Part shown: positions 1 to 8,892 of the stretch, in pieces
Layout of the letters: each line of letters starts with the position of its first letter
Numbering within the stretch: position 1 is the first letter of the stretch
From: Runella sp. CRIBMP
GTDB taxonomy: Bacteria > Bacteroidota > Bacteroidia > Cytophagales > Spirosomataceae
Assembly: GCF_009905605.1 (NCBI RefSeq)
Contig: NZ_JAAAKZ010000002.1
Location: 682,001 to 746,000 of the forward strand
DNA: 64,000 nucleotides
Reading direction: 5' to 3'
Translations under genes and position numbers: made by a program
The notes under the pieces: generated by a model
Seen by the model: only the letters and a program-made list of their open reading frames with translations
Told to the model about the DNA's origin: nothing
Database searches by the model: none

Positions 1-267
1 CTTATCCGACAATAAATCATTAATTCTTAACGCTTTAATCGTTTTTTTTGCCAATAATATTCCCACCAGTGGAAGTATAACCGCCGCACAAGGCACCAAA
101 TAACCAAATAATTGCCCGAGTGTCACTTCATTGGGCATTGACTTCGATTGGGTACTGCGTAAAAAGAAAAAAACGGTTCCTGTCCCTACCTGCGCCACCA
201 ACATAACACCATACACAAGCAATAAAAGTTTAAAGTATTGCTTACTCGTCAGGATTTTTTGATCCAT
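1..267 (-). CDS. Partial membrane protein, N-terminal 89 residues
   Basis: This gene runs off the left edge of the window, so only the N-terminus is visible. The reading frame opens with ATG at 267-265 and stays open to base 1. Two hydrophobic segments are seen, roughly residues 13-36 (LLLLVYGVMLVAQVG) and 49-71 (FGYLVPCAAVILPLVGILL), followed by a basic stretch (AKKTIKALR). This is the pattern of a small integral inner-membrane protein. I do not recognise the family and give no function. The downstream (left) end and any operon partner lie outside the window. Confidence 0.6.
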   Translation of the reverse strand, partial: MDQKILTSKQYFKLLLLVYGVMLVAQVGTGTVFFFLRSTQSKSMPNEVTLGQLFGYLVPCAAVILPLVGILLAKKTIKALRINDLLSDK

Positions 268-337
268 AAAAAAACAATTTTGGGCCGCAAAATAATGATT
301 TTTACGCAAAAACAGGTTTTCAATTTTTTAAATGGGG

Positions 338-940
338 CTAGCCCTCGGGCTTCCAACGCCATAAATAACGGCAAGCCATGGTTCGATATGGGCGCCAGTT
401 TTCAGCAATTGCATGAAGTTGCTTATGCAATACACGGCCCGTTTCGGTCAAATTATACGCCCGCACCATCTTCTGCCGAATCACCAAATCATCGACGGGG
501 AATACATCGGGGCGGTCCATTACAAACATCAACAACATTTCCACTGTCCAACGCCCAACACCCTTAATCGGCGTGAGATAAGCCACGATTTCATCGTCGT
601 TTAGGAGGTTAAGATGCTGGTAATCAACACCTTTTTCAGTAGCAAAAACTGCGACATTTTGCAGATAGTTGATTTTTTGAAACGAAAGGCCCGCGCTGCG
701 CAGCTCTTCGTTTGATTTTTGCAGTAGCAATTCGGGATGCGGATACAAATCCTCAAACAGCGCCCTAAAACGGGCAAAGATAGAGTCTGCGGCCTTGACC
801 GAAATTTGTTGCGAGACAATGCTTTCCAGCAACGCTAGGTAAACATCGTTGTTCCAATCCGTTTTTTTGAACGTAGGTGTAGATTCAATAATGGTGGCCA
901 ATGTGGCATCTTTTGATGCGAGGTAAGATTCAGGAAGCAT
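338..940 (-). CDS. DNA-3-methyladenine glycosylase II-like (HhH-GPD)
   Basis: Base-excision repair glycosylase that removes alkylated purines from DNA in the cytoplasm. About 200 residues, the length of short AlkA-type enzymes that lack the extra N-terminal domain. A SQQISVKAA segment (about 43-51) is typical of the helical core. The helix-hairpin-helix is at about 122-138 (LTPIKGVGRWTVEMLL), followed by FPVDD (147-151), where the second Asp fits the catalytic Asp of AlkA. The frame is open further upstream to 1000, but that extension would cross the hairpin at 971-998, so the ATG at 940 is preferred. The gene stands alone, with the molybdenum-hydroxylase operon ending upstream of it. Family assignment is secure; substrate range is inferred. 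Confidence 0.88.
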   Translation of the reverse strand: MLPESYLASKDATLATIIESTPTFKKTDWNNDVYLALLESIVSQQISVKAADSIFARFRALFEDLYPHPELLLQKSNEELRSAGLSFQKINYLQNVAVFATEKGVDYQHLNLLNDDEIVAYLTPIKGVGRWTVEMLLMFVMDRPDVFPVDDLVIRQKMVRAYNLTETGRVLHKQLHAIAENWRPYRTMACRYLWRWKPEG

Positions 941-970
941 TGAAAAGGCTGTTTTTTTTGCGAAAGTTAC

Positions 971-998
971 AAAAAAACGGGCAGCCTTTCGGCCGCCC
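971..998 (-). terminator. Rho-independent terminator of the molybdenum-hydroxylase operon
   Basis: On the minus strand the sequence reads GGGCGGCC-GAAA-GGCTGCCC followed by a run of T. This is an 8-bp GC-rich stem with one mismatch, a four-base loop and a U-tract. It lies just after the stop codon of the FAD subunit gene (1034) and before the glycosylase start (940), so it should end the leftward operon. Confidence 0.75.
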
Positions 999-1033
999 AT
1001 TGTACAGGTAATAAAAAAACAAACAGGGAATGA

Positions 1034-1888
1034 CTATAAACCGCACGCCCCCGCCAATGCACGTTTGGCGTATACCTTCGCCAAATGTTTACGATAGGCC
1101 TGCGAAGCAAAATGGTCTTCATTGATGTGCATATCTCCTTCGGCAGCGGCTGACGCCGCCACTTCGATGTTTTCGAGCGTCGCTGGTTTTCCAACCAACG
1201 CCGAGGCAACACCTTCGTCCAAAAAGGCCGCATCAGAAACCCCCGTAAAGGCAACGTTGGCAGCAGAAATGACACCCCCTTTTACCGTTACCGACGCAGC
1301 ACAACCCACAATGGCAAACCGCGAGGCTGGTTGCATAAATTTACGATAGGCCGAAGCGCTTTCCGCCGTAGGCTTCGGCAGATGAATCTCCGTCACAATC
1401 TCGCCCGTATCGAGTGCAGTGCTAAAAAATCCAGTAAAAAACTCAACGGCGGGAATAATACGCTCACCGTCAGGGCCCTGCACTTTGATTTGGGCCTCTA
1501 AAGCCAGCAAAACAGCGGGCCAATCTGCCGAAGGGTCGGCATGAGCAATGCTGCCACCGAGCGTACCCATGTTGCGAACTTGCGTATCTCCAATCAATTC
1601 TCCTGCTTCAATCATGGCCGTCAAGGCCCTGAGGAGCGGGTTGGTGATAATGTCGGCGTGGGTACTTGCGGCCCCGATGACGATGGCATTTCCTGTATCT
1701 TCAATAAATCGTAGCTCGGCAATGCGGGCAATGTCAATGAGCAAAGCGGGGCTATTGAGGCGCAATTTCATGGCAGGAATCAGGCTGTGGCCGCCTGCCA
1801 ATAACTTAGCGTCAGGGTTTTCAGCAAGGAGGCGAATAGCCTCCCCTACTGAACTGGCGCGTGTATAGTCAACAGATGATGGAATCAT
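1034..1888 (-). CDS. Molybdenum hydroxylase FAD subunit (CoxM/XdhB-like)
   Basis: Medium subunit of a xanthine dehydrogenase/aerobic CO dehydrogenase-type molybdenum hydroxylase. It carries electrons from the iron-sulfur subunit to FAD and on to an external acceptor. 284 residues is the usual size. The two FAD-binding signatures are visible: AGGHSLIP at residues 31-38 and TLGGSIAHADP at about 109-119. The C-terminal part (about 175-280) matches the CO dehydrogenase flavoprotein C-terminal domain in length and position. It is the last gene of the operon, 31 bp after the large subunit. Family is certain; the physiological substrate cannot be read from this subunit. Confidence 0.93.
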   Translation of the reverse strand: MIPSSVDYTRASSVGEAIRLLAENPDAKLLAGGHSLIPAMKLRLNSPALLIDIARIAELRFIEDTGNAIVIGAASTHADIITNPLLRALTAMIEAGELIGDTQVRNMGTLGGSIAHADPSADWPAVLLALEAQIKVQGPDGERIIPAVEFFTGFFSTALDTGEIVTEIHLPKPTAESASAYRKFMQPASRFAIVGCAASVTVKGGVISAANVAFTGVSDAAFLDEGVASALVGKPATLENIEVAASAAAEGDMHINEDHFASQAYRKHLAKVYAKRALAGACGL

Positions 1889-1919
1889 TTTTAAAAGAGT
1901 GAATTAGTGAAACAAAAAA

Positions 1920-4289
1920 TTAGGCCGGTTGCATTGCTTTCCAAACACGCTCGGGGGTCATGGGCATCCGCACATCTTTGACTTTATGGCCAGCAGACCA
2001 CAACGCGTCAATCACGGCATTCACTACGGCGGGTGTAGACCCGATGCAGCCCGCTTCGCCCGCCCCTTTCACTCCCAACGGGTTATGCGGGCAAGGCGTC
2101 ACCTGACGGTCCAACTCAAACATCGGAAGGTCGTCGGCACGTGGCATGGTATAATCCATGTAGCTACCGTTGGTAATTTGCCCATTTTCGTCAAACTCTA
2201 CACCTTCAAACAAAGCCTGACCAATTCCCTGCGCCAATCCACCGTGAATTTGCCCGTCTACAATCATAGGGTTAATTACGTTACCTACGTCATCGACGGC
2301 AATAAAGCGTTTCACTCTGGTAAAGCCCGTTTCTTTGTCGATTTCAACCACCGCAATGTGGCATCCAAACGGATACGTAAAGTTGGTAGGGTCGTAGAAA
2401 CTGCTAAAATCCAAGCCCGGTTCTAAATTGGCAGGATATACGTGTGGAACGTACGCCGTCAGGGCAATATCGCCGAAACTCAACGACTTATCGGTTCCTT
2501 TTACGGTAAACTTCCCATCTTTAAACTCAATATCATCGGCCGAACATTCCAATTTATGGGCGGCGATTTTGGCACCTTTCTCAATGATTTTATCCAAGCT
2601 TTTTACAATGGCGCTTCCTCCTACGGCCAATGAGCGCGAGCCGTAGGTTCCCATTCCGAAAGCCACCGTATCGGAATCTCCGTGGATAATATCAACATCT
2701 TCCATCGGAATCCCCAGGCGGTCGGCCACCACTTGCGCGAAAGTAGTTTCGTGCCCCTGTCCATGGGAATGCGCCCCCGTAAACACGCTGATTTTTCCCG
2801 TAGGTTGAACCCTTACTTGCCCCACTTCGTACAAACCAGCGCGAGCTCCCAATGACCCAACCACTGCCGACGGCGCAATACCGCAGGCCTCGATGTAGGT
2901 AGAGAAGCCTACCCCCAGAATTTTATTGGTCTTGGCCGCCTCGGCCTGTTCCTTTCTAAAATTCTCATAACCAAGCATTTCTAAGCCTCTTTCCAATACA
3001 CTATGGTAATTGCCACTGTCGTATTGCAACGCAACATTAGTCTGATATCCCGGTTGAGTTACCCCGTCAAAGGCGGGAATAAAGTTTTTGAGGCGCAGTT
3101 CGGCGGGGTCTACTCCCATTTCCAACGCCGCTAAATCGACCAAACGCTCCAGTAAGAAAGTAGCTTCTGGACGCCCCGCTCCCCTATATGCATCCACGGC
3201 CGTGGTATGGGTAAAAACGCAGGTCATGTCCAAGTGAATCTTGGGCGTGGTGTACAAGCCTTGCAGCAGCGTTCCGTGCAAATACGTAGGAACCGCCGTA
3301 CCAAAGGTCGAAAGATAAGCTCCGAGGTTGGCAAACGTCTTAATGCGTAGTCCCACGATATTTCCTTGGGCATCAAACCCCATTTCGGCGTGTGTTACGT
3401 GGTCGCGTCCATGGGCGTCGGTCTGAAATGCTTCCGAGCGTGTTTCGGTCCATTTTACGGGGCGACCAATTTTTTTTGAAGCCAACGTCACCAAGGCTTC
3501 TTCGGTATAATGGTATATTTTACTGCCAAAACCACCGCCCACGTCAGGGCCCACCACGCGCACCTTATGCTCAGGCAAGCCCAGCACAAACGCGCACATC
3601 AGCAGACGAATCAAATGGGGGTTTTGGGTAGAGGTATAAAGGGTGTATTTGTCGTAAACGTTGTCGTATTGACCTATATAGCTGCGCGGCTCCATGGCAT
3701 TGGGCGAAAGGCGCTGGTTGACAAAGTCCAACGATGTAATGTGGTGCGCGCTCGCCATTGCTTCATCTACTTCCGCTTTTGGATTTCCGATTTCCCAGTC
3801 AAAACAAATATTATTCGGAACATCGTCATGCACCAACGGTGCCCCGGGCAGTACTGCTTTGGAAGCATCGGTAACGGCTGGCAAAACTTCGTAATCAATG
3901 ATGATGGCTTCGGCCGCATCCTGCGCCAATTCGCGGGTTTCGGCTACCACCATCGCTACAGCATCGCCCACGTGGCGCACTTTATCTTTTACCAACAACG
4001 GATGCGGCGGCTCCTTCATAATGTCGCCGTTTTTGAAATTTACCTGCCACCCACAAGGCACACCATAGTGGCCTACTTCCTCGCCCGTCATGATGGTCAC
4101 CACGCCTTGCATGGCCTCGGCGGCTGAATAATCAATGCTTCTGATGCGGGCGTGGGCGTAAGGACTTCGCAGAATGTACGCGTAAGTCATACCTGGCAAA
4201 ACGATGTCGTCGGTATAACGACCTTTTCCCGTAATAAAACGCTTGTCTTCAACGCGTTTTACGGATTTACCAATGAATTTATTGCTCAT
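1920..4289 (-). CDS. Molybdenum hydroxylase large subunit (form II CoxL-like)
   Basis: Catalytic subunit holding the molybdenum-pterin cytosine dinucleotide cofactor. 789 residues, typical for the family. GGGFGSK at about 250-256 is a cofactor-binding loop and GVKGAGEAG near 739-747 carries the conserved catalytic Glu (about E745). The active-site loop reads AYRGAGR (367-373). True form I CO dehydrogenases have AYXCSFR with the Cys that binds copper, so this enzyme belongs to the form II group, whose substrates are mostly unknown aldehydes, purines or other heterocycles. The neighbouring FAD and 2Fe-2S genes complete the three-subunit enzyme. No cofactor insertion factor (XdhC/MocA type) is found in the cluster, so maturation must be encoded elsewhere. 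Confidence 0.94.
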   Translation of the reverse strand: MSNKFIGKSVKRVEDKRFITGKGRYTDDIVLPGMTYAYILRSPYAHARIRSIDYSAAEAMQGVVTIMTGEEVGHYGVPCGWQVNFKNGDIMKEPPHPLLVKDKVRHVGDAVAMVVAETRELAQDAAEAIIIDYEVLPAVTDASKAVLPGAPLVHDDVPNNICFDWEIGNPKAEVDEAMASAHHITSLDFVNQRLSPNAMEPRSYIGQYDNVYDKYTLYTSTQNPHLIRLLMCAFVLGLPEHKVRVVGPDVGGGFGSKIYHYTEEALVTLASKKIGRPVKWTETRSEAFQTDAHGRDHVTHAEMGFDAQGNIVGLRIKTFANLGAYLSTFGTAVPTYLHGTLLQGLYTTPKIHLDMTCVFTHTTAVDAYRGAGRPEATFLLERLVDLAALEMGVDPAELRLKNFIPAFDGVTQPGYQTNVALQYDSGNYHSVLERGLEMLGYENFRKEQAEAAKTNKILGVGFSTYIEACGIAPSAVVGSLGARAGLYEVGQVRVQPTGKISVFTGAHSHGQGHETTFAQVVADRLGIPMEDVDIIHGDSDTVAFGMGTYGSRSLAVGGSAIVKSLDKIIEKGAKIAAHKLECSADDIEFKDGKFTVKGTDKSLSFGDIALTAYVPHVYPANLEPGLDFSSFYDPTNFTYPFGCHIAVVEIDKETGFTRVKRFIAVDDVGNVINPMIVDGQIHGGLAQGIGQALFEGVEFDENGQITNGSYMDYTMPRADDLPMFELDRQVTPCPHNPLGVKGAGEAGCIGSTPAVVNAVIDALWSAGHKVKDVRMPMTPERVWKAMQPA

Positions 4290-4344
4290 TTTCTTTTTTC
4301 TGGAGAGTGATGGAAATGTTTTAAATCGGATTTAGTTAGTTACT

Positions 4345-4818
4345 TTAAACCGCAACCGCCGATTTTTGCGCCGCGTACTGTATGGCCCGTACGATGTTGT
4401 GATAACCCGTGCAACGACAGATATTTCCTTCTAGTCCTTCGCGGATTTCTTGCTCTGAGGGGTCTGGATTGTGGCTGAGTAAGTCGGCCGCGCACATAAT
4501 CATTCCAGGGGTGCAGAAGCCGCACTGCAATCCATGCTCTTCCTTGAATCCTTCTTGCAACGGATGAAGTTCACCCTCAGGCGCGAGTCCTTCAATCGTG
4601 GTGATGCTACTGCCATCGGCTTGGGCTGCCAAAAGCGAGCATGATTTGATGGCTTTGCCATCAAAATGAATGGTGCAAGCGCCGCAGCTACTTGTATCAC
4701 AGCCTACGTGGGTCCCCGTCAAGCCGAGGGTATCACGCAGGTAATGCACCAGCAACAAACGCCCCTCAACCTCGTGGGTGTGCGTTTTTCCGTTTACGGT
4801 TAATGTGATTTTTGGCAT
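4345..4818 (-). CDS. Molybdenum hydroxylase 2Fe-2S subunit (CoxS/XdhC-like small subunit)
   Basis: Small subunit with two [2Fe-2S] clusters that passes electrons from the molybdenum site to the flavin. 157 residues. The plant-ferredoxin-type cluster is held by C40, C45, C48 and C60 ([11 protein letters not shown]), and the second helical-domain cluster by C99, C102, C134 and C136 (CGFCTPGM and CRCTGYHN). All eight ligands are present, so the protein should be functional. It sits 55 bp upstream of the large subunit gene and 122 bp after the CoxG-like gene, in the order G-S-L-M. Confidence 0.95.
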   Translation of the reverse strand: MPKITLTVNGKTHTHEVEGRLLLVHYLRDTLGLTGTHVGCDTSSCGACTIHFDGKAIKSCSLLAAQADGSSITTIEGLAPEGELHPLQEGFKEEHGLQCGFCTPGMIMCAADLLSHNPDPSEQEIREGLEGNICRCTGYHNIVRAIQYAAQKSAVAV

Positions 4819-4940
4819 AATGTAGGTAAGGTAAAAGTTAGGTGCTTACGCACAGATTCAATTGTTTTTTAGGGTATTATCAAATAAGGATTTAAAATTA
4901 TGAACAAAACAAAGTCAAAAACACAGGAGAAAAAGCCAGT

Positions 4941-5393
4941 TTATACTTCTGCTTTTGCCGCCAATTCATCTTCAAAATTCTGAAAGAATTGCTTTGTAAG
5001 GGTGTTGGCCACGCCGCTCATCACGCGGTTGCCAGTGCGGGCCAACAGTCCCGACATGTGTGCTTTTCCCGCAAAAGAAAGCTCGGTCTCATGTTCTGAA
5101 ACCGCTTTCAGGTGCATTTTAATGTGGGCTGATACGTTTCCAATTTTACTGTTTTGATGGACATTTAGGGTAAAGCTTTCGGCGGCCACGGGGTGAAGCA
5201 CTTCTGCCTTTCCTTCAAATTTTCCAGAAACAGGGCCAATTTTAACTTCGGCAATGGCCTTGTACACATTTTCACTTTCCAATTCTAACCGCGATATACC
5301 AGGCGTCACTTTTGCCAGCGTATCGGGATTCATGAGCATCTCCCAGATTTTCTGCGTTGAAGCAGGAAGAATATAACTACCGTTTAATTCCAT
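4941..5393 (-). CDS. CoxG-like SRPBCC protein
   Basis: 150-residue protein of the SRPBCC/START-like fold, the family of CO dehydrogenase subunit G. It opens with MELNGSYILPAS and has WEMLMNPDTLAKVTPG, typical of the family start where a helix follows the first strand. CoxG-type proteins accompany molybdenum hydroxylases and are thought to help membrane docking or assembly. It is the first gene of the leftward operon, so the operon promoter should lie in 5394-5590. A TACATTTG box (minus strand, 5480-5473) fits the -7 element, but no good -33 partner is seen. The C-terminal membrane anchor found in some CoxG proteins is absent here. Confidence 0.85.
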   Translation of the reverse strand: MELNGSYILPASTQKIWEMLMNPDTLAKVTPGISRLELESENVYKAIAEVKIGPVSGKFEGKAEVLHPVAAESFTLNVHQNSKIGNVSAHIKMHLKAVSEHETELSFAGKAHMSGLLARTGNRVMSGVANTLTKQFFQNFEDELAAKAEV

Positions 5394-5590
5394 TTAATAT
5401 AAGATTTAAATTTAGGGTAATGTTGTTTAACCTGCTCAATAAATTTATAAAATTTATTGATAAAATAATATTCAAATGTAAAAAACACCCCTTGTATGAC
5501 CTTAAACAATCATCTTAAAAAATAGAACTATTCTATCAACTAAAGACTAAAGACAGGGTGAGATGGGTTTAACGAAGCGTTGAGCAAGAA

Positions 5591-6508
5591 TCAGAAGACA
5601 ATAAACTGGCGGCGGTAGTTAGCGGGAGTTGTTCCAACCGCTTTTTTGAATACTTTCAGAAAATAGTTAAGGTTGTTGTATCCACACGCAAAACAAATAT
5701 CGGCAATGCTGTACTGAGTATTCCTTAACAGCTTGATTGACAGCTGTATACGCTGTTGATTGATGTATTCTACGGGCGTAATGCCATATTGCTGTTTGAA
5801 ACAACGGAAAAAATTAGGCTCGCTCATGCAGGCCTTGTCGGCCAATTCCCGGACGGTTAGATTTTTATGAATATTGTCTTGAACATATTTGACGGCAAAA
5901 GCCAAACGATTTGTATTGGCCAATTGCGGTAAGTGGTTGGTCAATACATTACGGGCTTTGGTCTGCATCAAACGCACGATAAGCTCTTGCAGCACCAGAT
6001 TAGCAAAAAAATCCTTTGCTTCGTTGTTTTCTGTAAAGATGTAAATCAAACGATGAATGAGCAAATGAATGGAATTCTCATTGGTGAAGTAAAAATTCTC
6101 GTTCGTAAATTGCCATCCTTGTTGATTATCCACCAAGGGAGCCTTTTCGTTAAGGGTCTCAACTATTTGTTTTATCTTAGAAGGAGAAATAGCCAGGGCT
6201 AAACACTGGGTTGGATTATCAAAATGGGCTTCGGGAAAATCAATGCGCATGGTTTGGTCGGCGGGCACAATGACGGATTCGCCGGGCAAAAAATCAAACG
6301 AGGGTGAATTATCGAGGTGCATCACTTTTTTGCCCCGAATCATACTTGCCAATACGGGATTACTGAAAGTCAGCTCCACATTTTTGGCAATTTGGTGCGT
6401 TTCATAAATGTTCAACTCGGCATTTTCGAGGGTATAGGCGGTGCGATTTTCAACAACAAGCTCTAACTTGCGCGACTGAAGATGATGGGATAAATTAAAA
6501 GAGTTCAT
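5591..6508 (-). CDS. AraC-family transcriptional regulator
   Basis: 305-residue regulator. The last 100 residues form the AraC/XylS DNA-binding domain with two helix-turn-helix units: about 218-240 (LTVRELADKACMSEPNFFRCF) and about 267-290 (YSIADICFACGYNNLNYFLK), followed by the usual GTTPANYRR end. The N-terminal 170 residues look like the cupin-type ligand domain of the AraC_N kind (LPGESVIVPADQTMRIDF). It is divergent from the TonB-dependent receptor gene with about 120 bp between them, and it is also upstream of the molybdenum-hydroxylase operon on the same strand. Either could be its target; the divergent receptor is the simpler guess. The ligand is unknown. Confidence 0.9.
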   Translation of the reverse strand: MNSFNLSHHLQSRKLELVVENRTAYTLENAELNIYETHQIAKNVELTFSNPVLASMIRGKKVMHLDNSPSFDFLPGESVIVPADQTMRIDFPEAHFDNPTQCLALAISPSKIKQIVETLNEKAPLVDNQQGWQFTNENFYFTNENSIHLLIHRLIYIFTENNEAKDFFANLVLQELIVRLMQTKARNVLTNHLPQLANTNRLAFAVKYVQDNIHKNLTVRELADKACMSEPNFFRCFKQQYGITPVEYINQQRIQLSIKLLRNTQYSIADICFACGYNNLNYFLKVFKKAVGTTPANYRRQFIVF

Positions 6509-6629
6509 AAAGAAAACATCCTATTTAAAACGCTTTTCGACTGCGCCGCCTGATTAATAGTACAAATCCTTACAATTTTATAATTATTTCCACAAATAAA
6601 CAACACCAACCTTTTTACAACAAATTCGT

Positions 6630-8735
6630 ATGTCCTTAAATCTATCGGTTTATACTTTACGCCAGTATTCATTTCCTGCTTACTTTTCAAAGCTGAGCGC
6701 AGGAGCCTGTATTTTATTTTCGTTTACCAGTATTGCCCAACAAAAAGATTCGCTAAAAACTTTGTCGCTCGCGCCCGTCACCGTCACCACGACGCGCTTG
6801 GAGACCAACGAAAAACGCCTGCCCGCTGCCCTCACGGTTTTGGATGGTAGCCGAATTCAGATTGGACAACCCCAACTTTCATTATTTGAATCATTGGGCG
6901 GTGTGGCTGGACTTTTTGCCCAAAATCCCGACAATTTCAACCAAGATTTACGGATTTCTATTCGTGGATTCGGTGCCCGGGCGGCTTTTGGGATTCGTGG
7001 CATTCGGTTGGTGGTAGATGGAATTCCTGAATCCACCCCCGACGGGCAAGCCGACGTCGACAACTTGGACATGGGTGCTATGCGTCGGTTGGAAGTAATG
7101 CGGGGACCTTCATCGGGATTGTTTGGAAACGCGGCCGGGGGAATCATCAGCCTACAAACCGATAACGCCGCCGATATGCCATTGGTGGAAGGACAAGCCA
7201 CCGTGGGTTCCTACGGCTTTAGGAGTTTTCGGATAAAAACGGGTGGGCAAAAAGGCAAGTTCCAATACGTTTTTATCGGAACACACAACCAATCAGATGG
7301 TTATCGGGGTAATAGTCGCATGGAGAGTAGTATTTTTAACTTAAAACTCCGTTATGATTTTGATTCGCTGACGCGCCTTTCCATATTGGCCAACTACGGC
7401 ACCAGCCCCGAAGCAGACGATCCGGGCGGGCTTACCTTAGCGCAGGTAAACGAAAATCGCCGTCAAGCGCACCCCAATAACCTTCGTTTTCTGGCGTCAG
7501 AATCCGTAAACCAGGGACGTATCGGCATTATTTTCGAAAAGCGGATGGGCAAGAGTTTGATTTTTGCGCGTGTTTTTGGCACAAAACGTGACTTTGCCAA
7601 CTACCTTGCGTTTCAGGCCGCAGGCGCAGGAACCATCAATCGCACGTTTGCGGGAGCAAGCTGGCAATACCAATACACCCAACAATTTGGGGAGCTGAAC
7701 TATCGTTTCCGACTAGGAACGGATTTTGAAACGCAGGCCGATACCCGCCGCCGTTTTGATAACCTAACGGGCACACGCGGAAAACTTACGTTTGACCAGG
7801 TCGAATCTTTCAAAAACATTGCCGCCTATATAACCCAAGAACTTTCTTTTCGCAAAGCTACCCTACTCACTGGCTTACGCTCGGATGCCATTCGGATGAA
7901 AGCCGAAGATGCCTTCTTGAGCGATGGCGACCAATCGGGTAAACGCCAATACAGCCGCCTCAATCCTACCCTAGGGGTTTCGTACGAACTGTCTTCGAAG
8001 GTGAATATATACACCAATTTGGGCACCAGCTTTGAAACACCCACGCTCAGCGAACTCTCCAACAATCCATCGGGAACGGGCGGTCTAAACCCTGAATTAA
8101 CGCCCCAACGCGCCACCAATTATGAAATCGGCGCCAAAACCTTTCTGAGCCCTCGCGTACGAGTGGATGTGGCCTTTTTTAACATAAATGTAAAAGACGA
8201 ATTGGTGCCGTATCAAATCACTGGGCAGCCGGGACGCGTTTTTTATCGCAATGCGGGAAGCTCACGCCGTCAGGGAATTGAGCTTAGTTTTAATACGGTT
8301 TTGACCAAAGGATTGTCTTTGTTTTCAAACTATACCTACTCTGATTTCAAGTACAAAACTTATAAAACCACGGCGGGTGAGTTTGACGGCAATATCCTAC
8401 CTGGCATTCCAAAACACGCCGCCCAAGCCGAATTAAGGTACTTCCGGCCCTCAGGTTTGTTTGCCATTGCGCAAGTACGCCATGCTTCTGACCTCTACGC
8501 CGACGACGCCAACGCCGTAACTGCCAATGGATATACCAACTTGAACCTAAGAATTGGGGGTACTTTTCGCGCTGGGCGTTTAGGAATTGAGCCTTTTGTA
8601 GGGGTAAACAACTTACTGAATACCATTTATTTTCAAAACGTTCAAATTAATGCCGCCAACGGACGCTATTTCGAACCCGCGCAGGGGCGCTTCTGGTTTG
8701 GGGGGGCAAAAGTAAATATCCAAAAAAAATCGTAA
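6630..8735 (+). CDS. TonB-dependent outer-membrane receptor (FecA/COG4772-like)
   Basis: 701-residue outer-membrane importer. A signal peptide ends near LSAGACILFSFTSIAQQ (about 22-38). The plug follows with the family marks PVTVTTTR (TonB-box area), RISIRGFGARAAFGIRG (about 107-123), LEVMRGPSSGLFGNAAGG (about 154-171), then a 22-strand barrel ending in FWFGGAKVNIQKKS. It lacks the CarboxypepD-like N-terminal domain of SusC proteins, so it resembles siderophore/ferric-citrate receptors rather than Sus transporters. The divergent AraC gene may control it. The substrate is not predictable from sequence alone. The start at 6630 is kept because it is the only one leaving a full signal peptide, though an N-region this long is unusual. 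Confidence 0.88.
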   Translation: MSLNLSVYTLRQYSFPAYFSKLSAGACILFSFTSIAQQKDSLKTLSLAPVTVTTTRLETNEKRLPAALTVLDGSRIQIGQPQLSLFESLGGVAGLFAQNPDNFNQDLRISIRGFGARAAFGIRGIRLVVDGIPESTPDGQADVDNLDMGAMRRLEVMRGPSSGLFGNAAGGIISLQTDNAADMPLVEGQATVGSYGFRSFRIKTGGQKGKFQYVFIGTHNQSDGYRGNSRMESSIFNLKLRYDFDSLTRLSILANYGTSPEADDPGGLTLAQVNENRRQAHPNNLRFLASESVNQGRIGIIFEKRMGKSLIFARVFGTKRDFANYLAFQAAGAGTINRTFAGASWQYQYTQQFGELNYRFRLGTDFETQADTRRRFDNLTGTRGKLTFDQVESFKNIAAYITQELSFRKATLLTGLRSDAIRMKAEDAFLSDGDQSGKRQYSRLNPTLGVSYELSSKVNIYTNLGTSFETPTLSELSNNPSGTGGLNPELTPQRATNYEIGAKTFLSPRVRVDVAFFNINVKDELVPYQITGQPGRVFYRNAGSSRRQGIELSFNTVLTKGLSLFSNYTYSDFKYKTYKTTAGEFDGNILPGIPKHAAQAELRYFRPSGLFAIAQVRHASDLYADDANAVTANGYTNLNLRIGGTFRAGRLGIEPFVGVNNLLNTIYFQNVQINAANGRYFEPAQGRFWFGGAKVNIQKKS

Positions 8736-8857
8736 CAAAATCGTTAAACTTTTACGACAATAAACTGTCTAACTTTCGAAATTAAGATTCCAATTTTCGA
8801 CGCTTTTTTGGGCGAGTTTGTCGCATCAGAGGCTAAAAAAATTACGATTAATGTACA

Positions 8858-8888
8858 TTTGTTGAATTCAACTATTTTGCTACCTTGC
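8858..8888 (+). promoter_or_regulatory. Bacteroidetes-type promoter
   Basis: TTTG at 8858-8861, a 19-base spacer, then TACCTTGC at 8881-8888. This fits the Bacteroidetes sigma-factor consensus TTTG-N19..21-TAnnTTTG with one change at the end of the -7 box. No protein gene follows for 1.5 kb on this strand; the transcript would begin near 8893 and reach the terminator at 9064-9099. Confidence 0.5.
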
Positions 8889-8892
8889 AAAA

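Noticed and set aside
3510-4127. A 205-codon plus-strand frame over the molybdenum subunit gene
   Set aside because: Antisense to a conserved gene; Phe/His/Arg-rich composition without any domain.
1920-4289. True CO dehydrogenase (CO-oxidising) function for the molybdenum hydroxylase
   Set aside because: The loop is AYRGAGR; the form I marker AYXCSFR with its copper-binding Cys is absent.
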